DNA of 7,044 nt from Anaerolineae bacterium. GTDB taxonomy: Bacteria; Chloroflexota; Anaerolineae; Anaerolineales; Anaerolineaceae. Positions within the stretch are counted from its first letter, which is position 1, and each line of letters opens with the position of its first letter. The stretch covers positions 1-7,044 of the forward strand of contig JACRAG010000320.1 in the NCBI GenBank assembly GCA_016213455.1. The letters run 5' to 3'. Made by a program: the position numbers and the translations under genes. The notes beneath the pieces are model-generated. The model was not told the DNA's origin and ran no database searches. It was given only the letters and a program-made list of their open reading frames with translations. Shown here in pieces: positions 1 through 5,828 of this stretch.

Positions 1-74
1 CTCTGCGCGACCTGTCCTTCTTCGCGGGCTTCTTCCACCCTTCGCGGGGTAGGGGCTTCGGTCCGATCGGTCAT
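1..74 (-). CDS. flhB: FlhB, flagellar export switch protein (N-terminal 24 residues only)
   Basis: This is the start of a gene that runs off the left edge of the window. The 24 visible codons begin MTDRTEAPTPRRVEEAREEG, which matches the conserved FlhB N-terminus (a T-E-x-P-T-P-R-R segment followed by a charged E-A-R-E-E-G-Q-V-A helix). FlhB is an inner-membrane component of the flagellar type III export apparatus. Its cytoplasmic domain cleaves itself and switches export from rod/hook proteins to filament proteins; that part and the membrane helices lie outside the window. The ATG at 74 follows the fliR stop by 6 bases, so the two are probably co-transcribed and translationally coupled. No strong Shine-Dalgarno is visible, only a weak purine stretch (GCAGAG). 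The fliR-flhB order is standard in flagellar clusters and supports the call. Confidence 0.93.
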   Translation of the reverse strand, partial: MTDRTEAPTPRRVEEAREEGQVAQ

Positions 75-80
75 CTCTGC

Positions 81-842
81 TTACTTCCCAATGAGTAATA
101 ACATGCGGTTGCCGATCATGCCGTACAGGTTGCTGACGGCAGGCAGCGCCATCACGACCAGCAGGCCCAGGGCAACCATGGAAATGGCGACTTTCAACGG
201 CAGGCCGAGGAAGAAAATCTGCACCTGCGGGGCGACGCGCGCCAGCAAGCCCAGGGCCAGGTCGGTGACGAACAGCGCGGCGATCACCGGCAGCGCCAAT
301 TGAATGCCGGCGGCGATCAGCCCGGCTGTGGTGCGCATCAGCGCCTCCATGGACTCCATCGGCAGCGGTCCGTTGAGGGGAATCACGTCAAAGGTCCTTT
401 GCAGGGCCATTAACACAATGTGGTGCCCGTCCACGATGAAAAACACCATCATCGCCACCATGATGAACAACTGGTTGTAAGCAGACCCGGAATCGCCCAT
501 GGAGGGATTGAAAACACGGCTTGAACTGAACCCGCTTTCCAGGCCCATGGCTTCGCCGGCGATTTGCACCACGGCAAAGGTTAGCTCGGCGGCAAACCCG
601 GCCAGCGTTCCGATCAGGATTTCTTTGACGATGGCGAGGGTGAAGGCAAACAACCCCAGCGATTCGGCGGAGGCAGGCAGCGGCTGCCAGGGCAGCATCA
701 CCAGCGCCAGCACAAACCCAAAGGCGATGCGCACCTGGGTGGGGATGCTGTTTCCACCCAACACCGGGACGTGAATCAGAGTCGCCAGGATGCGGGTGAT
801 CGCCAGAAAGAAGAGTTGTGCCTGTGCAATAGAAATTAACAT
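81..842 (-). CDS. fliR: FliR, flagellar export gate membrane protein
   Basis: FliR joins FliP and FliQ in the inner-membrane export gate through which rod, hook and filament subunits pass. The 253-residue length is normal for the family. Visible marks are a hydrophobic N-terminus (about 10-25), helices at about 38-55 and 62-92, the KEILIG stretch at 73-78, F-I-V-D-G-H-H at 135-141, and the conserved C-terminal block at about 182-217 containing LALPVIAALFVTDLALGLLA and then RVAPQVQIFFLGLPLK. The ATG at 842 gives the N-terminus expected of the family and has a purine-rich sequence upstream. fliR usually follows fliQ directly. Here it lies about 3.9 kb downstream, after a chemoreceptor gene and a strong terminator, so it probably needs its own promoter in 843-927 or terminator read-through. 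flhB follows after 6 bases. Confidence 0.96.
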   Translation of the reverse strand: MLISIAQAQLFFLAITRILATLIHVPVLGGNSIPTQVRIAFGFVLALVMLPWQPLPASAESLGLFAFTLAIVKEILIGTLAGFAAELTFAVVQIAGEAMGLESGFSSSRVFNPSMGDSGSAYNQLFIMVAMMVFFIVDGHHIVLMALQRTFDVIPLNGPLPMESMEALMRTTAGLIAAGIQLALPVIAALFVTDLALGLLARVAPQVQIFFLGLPLKVAISMVALGLLVVMALPAVSNLYGMIGNRMLLLIGK

Positions 843-927
843 AAATCTCGCTGCCTCTTCGGATAGAATACCGGGAACTTGAGGGCCAGTCCGTAAAACA
901 TGAGTGAAGCACTGCTAAAGAACGCAT
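843..927 (-). promoter_or_regulatory. Leader region of fliR-flhB, promoter expected but not clearly visible
   Basis: This 85-base stretch lies between the terminator and the fliR start, so a promoter for fliR-flhB is expected here by inference. On the minus strand I can point only to a TATTCT hexamer about 35 bases upstream of the ATG as a possible -10 element. No convincing -35 sits at 16-18 bases, and there is no good sigma-28 or sigma-54 match. Purine-rich sequence (GAAGAGG, then GCGAGA) precedes the ATG and probably contributes to ribosome binding. Confidence 0.3.
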
Positions 928-954
928 AAAAAAAACGGCGCATTTTCAGCGCCG
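928..954 (-). terminator. Rho-independent terminator after the chemoreceptor gene
   Basis: Read on the minus strand, a perfect 6-bp GC-only stem (CGGCGC / GCGCCG) encloses a 7-base loop (TGAAAAT) and is followed at once by eight T residues (the A run at 928-935 on the plus strand). It starts 25 bases past the chemoreceptor stop codon. This is a textbook intrinsic terminator oriented to end transcripts from the chemoreceptor gene, and it separates that gene from fliR. Confidence 0.92.
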
Positions 955-979
955 CTCTTCTTTCCGTCTTGCGGGTGGA

Positions 980-3340
980 TCAGTTCAGCCGGAAGCGGCT
1001 GACAATGCCTTGCAAATCCCGGGCCAGGTCGGCCAGTGATTGCGAGGATGCGTTCACTTCTTCCACCTGCGCGGTCATTTCTTCCGTCGAGGCGGAGATC
1101 TCCTCCACCGCAGCGCTGTTTTCTTCGCTCACGCTGGCGATGTTCTCCATGGAAGTGGTGATTTCACCCGAACCGGCTGCCATGGTGTCGGCGGCGGCGG
1201 AGGTCTGTTGGACCACCGCGGCGACCTGGTTGGTGGCATCGACCAGGCGGGTGTAGAGGCTCTGCATGTGCTCGGCGGCAGTGGACACTTCGGTGGCCTG
1301 ACGCTGCACGGTCGAGGCGGAATGCAGGATGTCTTCCAGCGCCTCTCCTGCCACGCTGCCGCGGGATACGCCGTTTTCCACTTCGGCGGCGCTTTCCTGC
1401 ATGGCGTTGACGGCTTCCGAGACGGTCTGTTGGATGCCTTTGATCAGGCCGGCAATTTCGCGAGTGGCCTGGCTGGAACGCTCAGCCAGTTTACGCACTT
1501 CATCCGCAACCACGGCAAAGCCTTTGCCGTGCTCCCCGGCACGGGCTGCTTCAATGGCGGCATTGAGCGCCAGCAGGTTGGTTTGCGAAGCGATATCCTC
1601 AATCGTCTCAACGATCATGCCGATCTGGCTGGAGCGGTTGCCCATCTCCTGCACTCTGGCAGCCGAGAGGTTGACCTTTTCGCGGATGGTGGCGAGGCCG
1701 CGCAGGGTCTCTTCCACGGTCATTTTGCCTTCTTCGGCGGCTTTGGAGGCGTTTTGTGAGCCCTGGGTGACGGCGCTGGCGTTGCCCGCGACCTGTTCGA
1801 TGGCGGTGGCGAGGTTGTCGGTCACTTTGACGACCGAGTCGACCGAGGTGGTCTGCTCGCGCACGCCGCCAGCCACCTGGTTGATGGCGCGGGTCATCTG
1901 CTCCACCGAACCGGCGGTGCGGCTGGAGGCTTCGGACTGCTGCGTGATGCCTTTGGCGACCTGTTGAATGGTTGCGGCAATTTGCGAGGTGGCCATGCCG
2001 GCCTGGTTGGAAGCCAGCGCCAGCTGATCGGCAGCGCCGCGCAGGGTGAGGGCGTTGTTCTGCACCTCGCTCAAGGCTTCCGACAACGAGGCAGCCATCT
2101 TCTTGAAGGCATGGCCCAGCACATCCTCATTAGAGGCAACATCCACCTGGACGCGGAAGTCGCGGTCGGAAAGCTGTTCGGCATACCCGGCCATCTTTTT
2201 CATGTAAGCGAGCGTGCTGCGGAAGGAATCGGCCAATTGACCGTTCTCATCCTTGCCGGTGTGGGTCACGCTGCGGTCAATCTTGCCCATTGCCAGATCT
2301 TCAGCCACGGCGGCCATTTCCACCACCGGTTTGGAAAGGGTGCGCGAGAACCAGAGCGCCACCAGCACCACCAGGACGATGATCACAGCGCCGCTGGCCA
2401 GGGCTACATTGCGCAGCGCATTGATCTCCTGAAAAGCTTCGGCGATATCCTGCTTGGCGATGAGGGCCATGTCAAGTTTCTCGACATAATGGTAGGCGCC
2501 GATCACCGGCTCGCCGCGGAAGTCGCGATATTCCAATGTGCCATCTTTGCCGCTCAGGGCCAGGTTAACGGCCTCAGTGTCCGATTTCACCTCGAGCTCG
2601 GAGCGTTCCTTGATCACGCCGCTGGCCAGCAGGTCTTTTTCGAAGCGCGTCTTGGTTACCAGCAGTTTGTCGCGGTTGACCAGGAATACATCGCCGGTTT
2701 CACCGATGCGTGAAAGTTCCAATTGTGTGGCAATTTCTTCCAGCGCTACGGTAGCCAGAACGATGCCTTTCACTGTGTCGCCATCTTTAAGCGGCGTAAC
2801 CACCACCAGGATGAGATGGCCGGTAGCCTTTGACAACACCGGTTGGGAAATCAAGGTCTCCCCTTTCATCGCCGGCGCGAAATATTGGCGATCAGAAACG
2901 TTGATAACCTTTTTGAGAATTTCATCGTTACTGGAATTGACATTGCTGTCGTCAATCACGATCAACGAGTTGCCATCCGGTTTGATGATCGCCATGGTCT
3001 CGTAGATGGCGAAGTTTTTGTAAAAGGATTTCAACGCGTCCGAGGCCTTGATCGAGTCCATGGAACGAATCCGCTCGGTGGCAGCCAGGGTGTTGATATC
3101 CTTGATGCGATCATCAAGCCAATCGTTGAATACATCCAGGTTGAGCATGCTGGTGCGTTCCAGCTCTTCCTTAACAATGGATTCAATATTCGCCTGGCTC
3201 TGGCTGAACAGTAGGACGCCAATGATGGCGGTAGGCACGATTGCCAGAATCAGGAAAAAGAACATCAGTTTCCCCCCCAGGGATTGTACGAAACTGATCT
3301 TTTTCCGGTTGGCAGTCAAAGAATAAGTCGATGTGGTCAT
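980..3340 (-). CDS. Methyl-accepting chemotaxis protein with dCache-type sensor and HAMP
   Basis: This is a 786-residue transmembrane chemoreceptor. Domains in order: a short cytoplasmic tail (1-22), transmembrane helix 1 (about 23-46), an extracytoplasmic sensor of about 265 residues (50-310) that looks like a double Cache domain (note S-D-R-Q-Y-F at 149-154, and beta-rich stretches at 175-200 and 268-295), and transmembrane helix 2 (about 312-332). A HAMP linker (333-383) and a second HAMP-like segment (about 384-430) follow, then a long coiled-coil signalling domain (about 434-780). The hairpin tip at about 577-615 is highly conserved: [18 protein letters not shown], then [12 protein letters not shown]. 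This tip contacts CheA and CheW. The ligand cannot be predicted. There is no CheR/CheB-tethering pentapeptide; the protein ends SRFRLN. The ATG at 3340 has a GGGAG ribosome site 6 bases upstream. The gene is bounded by an AT-rich leader and a strong terminator, so it may be its own transcription unit. Confidence 0.95.
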   Translation of the reverse strand: MTTSTYSLTANRKKISFVQSLGGKLMFFFLILAIVPTAIIGVLLFSQSQANIESIVKEELERTSMLNLDVFNDWLDDRIKDINTLAATERIRSMDSIKASDALKSFYKNFAIYETMAIIKPDGNSLIVIDDSNVNSSNDEILKKVINVSDRQYFAPAMKGETLISQPVLSKATGHLILVVVTPLKDGDTVKGIVLATVALEEIATQLELSRIGETGDVFLVNRDKLLVTKTRFEKDLLASGVIKERSELEVKSDTEAVNLALSGKDGTLEYRDFRGEPVIGAYHYVEKLDMALIAKQDIAEAFQEINALRNVALASGAVIIVLVVLVALWFSRTLSKPVVEMAAVAEDLAMGKIDRSVTHTGKDENGQLADSFRSTLAYMKKMAGYAEQLSDRDFRVQVDVASNEDVLGHAFKKMAASLSEALSEVQNNALTLRGAADQLALASNQAGMATSQIAATIQQVAKGITQQSEASSRTAGSVEQMTRAINQVAGGVREQTTSVDSVVKVTDNLATAIEQVAGNASAVTQGSQNASKAAEEGKMTVEETLRGLATIREKVNLSAARVQEMGNRSSQIGMIVETIEDIASQTNLLALNAAIEAARAGEHGKGFAVVADEVRKLAERSSQATREIAGLIKGIQQTVSEAVNAMQESAAEVENGVSRGSVAGEALEDILHSASTVQRQATEVSTAAEHMQSLYTRLVDATNQVAAVVQQTSAAADTMAAGSGEITTSMENIASVSEENSAAVEEISASTEEMTAQVEEVNASSQSLADLARDLQGIVSRFRLN

Positions 3341-3434
3341 GTTCTACTCCCTAATATCAATAAATGTCAACTTGCACATTACCGGTTAATTAGACCTGTA
3401 TTATGAAATTTGGACACCTCCTTACTCATCAGAA
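3341..3434 (-). promoter_or_regulatory. AT-rich leader of the chemoreceptor gene with possible promoter
   Basis: The stretch before the chemoreceptor start is clearly richer in A and T than the flanking coding sequence, as expected for a promoter. On the minus strand a CATAAT hexamer (3400-3405) matches the -10 consensus at five of six positions, and a start site from it would leave a leader of roughly 50 bases. I see no matching -35 at proper spacing. A perfect TTGACA nearer the gene has no usable -10, because the position 17 bases on overlaps the ribosome site and start codon. GGGAG at 6 bases from the ATG is the ribosome-binding site. Confidence 0.35.
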
Positions 3435-3453
3435 CGCATCCCTGTGGGAAGCG
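3435..3453 (-). terminator. Possible weak terminator or RNA hairpin after the receiver gene
   Basis: Eight bases past the receiver-gene stop, the minus strand reads CGCTTCCCACAGGGATGCG. It can fold into a stem of seven pairs with one internal T-T mismatch and a 3-base loop. Only a TTCT follows it, so it lacks the T tract of an efficient intrinsic terminator. It could be a weak terminator, an mRNA 3'-end stabiliser, or chance. It overlaps a perfect 12-base palindrome (AGCGACGTCGCT, 3450-3461) that spans the end of the gene. Confidence 0.35.
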
Positions 3454-3460
3454 ACGTCGC

Positions 3461-3874
3461 TCAATCAGCCTGGGTTGGCTGGATTTTAAAAGATACGGAA
3501 TTGGCAGGCCGGGTGTTGGTAAGCGCGCGTTCCACGCGTTCGGCCAGCAGGGCGGAATCGATCGGTTTGACGATGAAATCCACCGCGCCGAAGCCGGCGG
3601 CTTTGCGCACCACTTCGGAAAAACCCATGGCAGAGATGACAATGACAGGCACATCAGCGGTGCGGGCGTCATGCACCAGACGCAGACCGTTGTTGCCCGG
3701 AGAATACAGATCGATCAGCGCCAGATGAGGGCGCTCTTCGCGGATGATGCGCTGCGTTTCCTCGGCATCACGGCAGAGTTTCACAGCATAACCCAGGCGC
3801 TGTAGGACAACATGGATGAGACTCGCCGTCAGGCGATCCGGTTCGTAAACTGCGATGGTTACAGCGTGGTTCAT
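3461..3874 (-). CDS. Single-domain response regulator receiver, unusual acidic pocket
   Basis: The 137-residue protein is one receiver (CheY-like) domain with no output domain. Phosphoacceptor Asp55 lies in L-A-L-I-D-L-Y-S-P-G. Ser81 replaces the usual Thr in V-P-V-I-V-I-S-A, and Lys103 is in the F-I-V-K-P-I motif. The normal N-terminal acidic pair that binds Mg2+ reads E11-P12-D13 (A-V-Y-E-P-D) instead of the usual D-D, so metal binding and phosphorylation may be altered. A polar tail of about 17 residues follows the last helix. For the start, the ATG at 3874 has GGAG 11 bases upstream. A GTG at 3883 would add three residues and overlap the HDOD stop by four bases (GTGA), but leaves only 2 bases after GGAG. 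Coupling to the HDOD gene is evident either way. It could act on the motor, as a phosphate sink, or with the HDOD protein; the sequence does not decide. Confidence 0.88.
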   Translation of the reverse strand: MNHAVTIAVYEPDRLTASLIHVVLQRLGYAVKLCRDAEETQRIIREERPHLALIDLYSPGNNGLRLVHDARTADVPVIVISAMGFSEVVRKAAGFGAVDFIVKPIDSALLAERVERALTNTRPANSVSFKIQPTQAD

Positions 3875-3879
3875 GGGGA

Positions 3880-4707
3880 TCACTGCTCCATGTGATTGAT
3901 GACGCGTTTGCGAATCATTTCCACGTTTCCATCCTGGATCCGTAAAATGGAATAGGTCGTTTCATCCAGGACATTGTCAAACAGCCCCGAATTGGCCTGG
4001 TATTTCTCGATGACGATGGCGTTGGCCATGTTGACAATCGCCGGCAGCAGCGGATCGATGCGCGCCGCGGAGGGTTTGTGATGACAGCGGATGGCTTCAA
4101 CCAGCACGGCAGGAAATTGCCAGCGTTCGCCGATCAGGCCGCCCACCTGGGCATGCCCAATACCGATCAGTTTTTCTTCGACTTCCGACAGCGGAATCTG
4201 ATAGCGTTGAATGTATTCTTGGATCTTGCCGTAATCGGTGAGGATGTATTGATCCAGCAGCAGCTTTCCGAGGTCGTGCAGCAGGCCGGCAACATAGGCC
4301 TGCTCGGGGTCGGGATAATTGATCGCACGCGCCAGGGCTTCGCAGCCCATGGCGGTCATCAGCGAGTGATTCCACAGGTCGCCGGCGCCCAGGCGGTAAC
4401 CTTTGAGCGAACGGTTCATCGAACTGATCGATGATGAGGCCAGCAGCAAGGATTTGAGCCGTTTGAGGCCAATGCGCATGACCGCGTCTTTGAGGTTGGT
4501 GCAGGTGCGCGAATAACCCAGGGATGCCGAGTTGGCCATCTGCAGAATCAGGGCAGCCAGCGCCTGGTCCAGCCCGATGTATTCCGCCAGGCGGCTGGCG
4601 CTCACATCCCCGTTGTCCAGTTCTTTCAGGATGCGTGTGACACTGGTCGGCATAGGCCGCAGGCGCTCCACCGAAACCAGAATTTCCTGAACCACAGTCG
4701 TTAGCAT
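3880..4707 (-). CDS. HDOD-domain protein with HD-type metal residues retained
   Basis: This is a 275-residue soluble protein of the HDOD family, relatives of HD/HD-GYP hydrolases that often act as regulators in signalling, motility or stress pathways. Typical features are the N-terminal P-x-x-x-x-x-x-L segment (around 18-30), L-A-E-Y-I-G-L-D-Q-A-L (40-50) and the hydrophobic run I-L-Q-M-A-N-S-A-S-L-G-Y (54-65). The A-V-M-R-I-G-L-K-R-L-K segment (75-85) and L-W-N-H-S (111-115) follow. Many HDOD proteins have lost the HD catalytic residues. This one keeps H114, H144-D145 (in G-L-L-H-D-L-G-K), H185 (G-H-A-Q-V-G) and H209-H210 (C-H-H-K-P), so metal binding or phosphodiesterase activity is possible. 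There is no GYP motif. No receiver or GGDEF domain is fused, but the next gene encodes a separate receiver. The ATG at 4707 has AAGGAAA about 8 bases upstream. Confidence 0.9.
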   Translation of the reverse strand: MLTTVVQEILVSVERLRPMPTSVTRILKELDNGDVSASRLAEYIGLDQALAALILQMANSASLGYSRTCTNLKDAVMRIGLKRLKSLLLASSSISSMNRSLKGYRLGAGDLWNHSLMTAMGCEALARAINYPDPEQAYVAGLLHDLGKLLLDQYILTDYGKIQEYIQRYQIPLSEVEEKLIGIGHAQVGGLIGERWQFPAVLVEAIRCHHKPSAARIDPLLPAIVNMANAIVIEKYQANSGLFDNVLDETTYSILRIQDGNVEMIRKRVINHMEQ

Positions 4708-4725
4708 TGCACTTTTCCTTGTCGC

Positions 4726-4746
4726 TGCCGCATCGCGTGTGCGGCA
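4726..4746 (-). other. Small GC-rich inverted repeat between fliQ and the HDOD gene
   Basis: TGCCGCA and TGCGGCA form a perfect 7-bp stem around a 7-base loop in the 58-base gap between the fliQ stop and the HDOD start. There is no T tract after it on the minus strand, so it is not a classical terminator. It lies just upstream of the HDOD ribosome site and could be an mRNA processing or stability element, a partial attenuator, a protein-binding site, or chance. Confidence 0.35.
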
Positions 4747-4765
4747 TGCGCCTGTCAGAATGGAC

Positions 4766-5035
4766 TTATCTCACCAACCCGGGCAGTTCGTTGAACAGGT
4801 TGGCGGTAAAAACCAGCATTTGCTGCAGCATCCATGACCCCAGGAGCAGCAGGATCATGACGATGGCCACGATCTTGGGGACGAAGGTCATGGTGGCTTC
4901 GTTGATCGAGGTGGCTGCCTGCACCAGGCTGATCAGGCTGCCGATCACCAGGCTGACTAAAAGAGCGGGCCCTGCGAGCAGCAGGGTGATTTTGACCGCT
5001 TCTTGCGCGAGCGCCAAAACATACGATTCCGTCAT
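4766..5035 (-). CDS. fliQ: FliQ, flagellar export gate subunit
   Basis: FliQ is a small two-helix inner-membrane protein that packs around FliP and FliR in the type III export gate. The 89-residue length is exactly typical. It has two hydrophobic helices (about 14-38 and 53-75) and the family signature between them, S-L-V-Q-A-A-T-S-I-N-E-A-T-M-T-F-V-P-K at 36-54 (usually Q-A-x-T-Q-I-x-E-x-T-L-x-F-x-P-K). The ATG at 5035 is preceded by an excellent GGGAGG about 9 bases upstream and follows the fliP stop by 4 bases, indicating co-translation with fliP. What follows it is unusual: the next gene is an HDOD regulator, not fliR. Confidence 0.97.
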   Translation of the reverse strand: MTESYVLALAQEAVKITLLLAGPALLVSLVIGSLISLVQAATSINEATMTFVPKIVAIVMILLLLGSWMLQQMLVFTANLFNELPGLVR

Positions 5036-5039
5036 GCGA

Positions 5040-5822
5040 TCAACCTCCCAGGAAACTCAAGGCCAGACTGCGGGTGATGAGGAACCAGCCGTCCACCATG
5101 ACGAACAAAAGCAGTTTGAAGGGCAGGGACACCAGCGAAGGGGGCAGCATCATCATGCCCATGGCCAGCAGCACGCTGGAGACCACCAGGTCGATGACCA
5201 GGAAGGGGATGTAGATGACAAAGCCCATGGTGAAAGCCGTACGCAGTTCGCTGATCACAAACGCCGGGAAGAGTGCCAGGGTGGGGATGTCATCCAATGT
5301 CTCGGGTTTGGGCTCGCCACTCATCTCCAGGAAGAGCTGGATGTCTTTCTCGCGAGTCTGTTTGAACATGAACTCGCGTACCGGTTCCACTGCGCGTTTG
5401 AAGGCTGTGTCCTGATCGATTTCCTCATTGAGATAAGGTTGGATGGCGGTTTGGTCAATCTTCTGATACACCGGCGCCATGATGAAGAAGGTCAGCAGGA
5501 TGGACAGGCCGATGATGACCTGGTTGGGCGGGATGCTGGGGGTGCCGATGGCGCTGCGCAGCATGGAGAGCACGATGACGATGCGAGTGAAGGAGGTTGC
5601 CAGGATGAGCACTGCCGGGGCCAGGCTGAGCACGGTCAACAGCACCAGCAATTGCACGCCGGAGGTGACTTGCTGGGGATTGTTCTCCGCGCCGACGCTC
5701 AGGGTGACGCCGGGAGCCTGCAGCGCAGGGTCGGCGGTGCAGCCGGCAAGCAGCATGGCGGGCACAACCAGGAGCAGCAGGGCGCGGGGCGATTTGAAGA
5801 ATTGGGTCATCGCAGCCATCAT
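5040..5822 (-). CDS. fliP: FliP, flagellar export gate protein with lipobox-like signal sequence
   Basis: FliP is the main ring-forming subunit of the flagellar export gate. The 260-residue protein carries all the family marks: S-F-T-R-I-V-I-V-L-S-M-L-R (77-89), G-T-P-S-I-P-P-N-Q (93-101), F-M-F-K-Q-T-R-E-K-D-I (151-161), P-A-F-V-I-S-E-L-R-T-A-F (186-197) and I-Y-I-P-F-L-V-I-D-L-V-V-S-S (203-216). The C-terminal block M-M-M-L-P-P-S-L-V-S-L-P-F-K and D-G-W (224-246) completes them. Hydrophobic helices lie near 57-75, 82-90/101-117, 186-220 and 230-250. The N-terminus has a signal sequence (positive charge at K10/R13, hydrophobic run 14-25) ending L-A-G-C at 25-28, a fit to the lipoprotein signal-peptidase motif. 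Most FliP precursors have ordinary cleavable signals. The ATG at 5822 follows the fliO stop by 6 bases; a second Met codon follows immediately and could serve instead. Confidence 0.97.
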   Translation of the reverse strand: MMAAMTQFFKSPRALLLLVVPAMLLAGCTADPALQAPGVTLSVGAENNPQQVTSGVQLLVLLTVLSLAPAVLILATSFTRIVIVLSMLRSAIGTPSIPPNQVIIGLSILLTFFIMAPVYQKIDQTAIQPYLNEEIDQDTAFKRAVEPVREFMFKQTREKDIQLFLEMSGEPKPETLDDIPTLALFPAFVISELRTAFTMGFVIYIPFLVIDLVVSSVLLAMGMMMLPPSLVSLPFKLLLFVMVDGWFLITRSLALSFLGG

Positions 5823-5828
5823 GTGATC

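Noticed and set aside
843..927. A sigma-54-like TGG...GTTCC arrangement upstream of fliR
   Set aside because: The GC element at -12 is missing (CC instead of GC with a 10-base gap), so the match is too weak to call.
1040..2713. Several plus-strand open frames of 200-250 codons opposite the chemoreceptor gene
   Set aside because: They are shadows of the chemoreceptor: composition reflects the reverse complement of its Ala/Glu/Val-rich coiled coil, and no recognisable domain is present.
3338..3372. TTGACA hexamer just upstream of the chemoreceptor start as a -35 box
   Set aside because: The -10 at 17 bases would be GTAGAA, overlapping the ribosome site and start codon, so a transcript from it could not carry the observed ribosome-binding site.
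3379..3429. A 16-codon minus-strand frame (MSKEVSKFHNTGLINR) in the gap before the chemoreceptor gene, with an AGGGA-like site upstream
   Set aside because: Too short to support, no known leader-peptide pattern such as a run of one amino acid, and easily explained by chance. Worth remembering only if ribosome profiling shows a signal.
980..4707. The three-gene block as a mobile element insertion
   Set aside because: No transposase, integrase, flanking direct repeats or terminal inverted repeats were seen at its borders, and codon style resembles the flagellar genes on either side.
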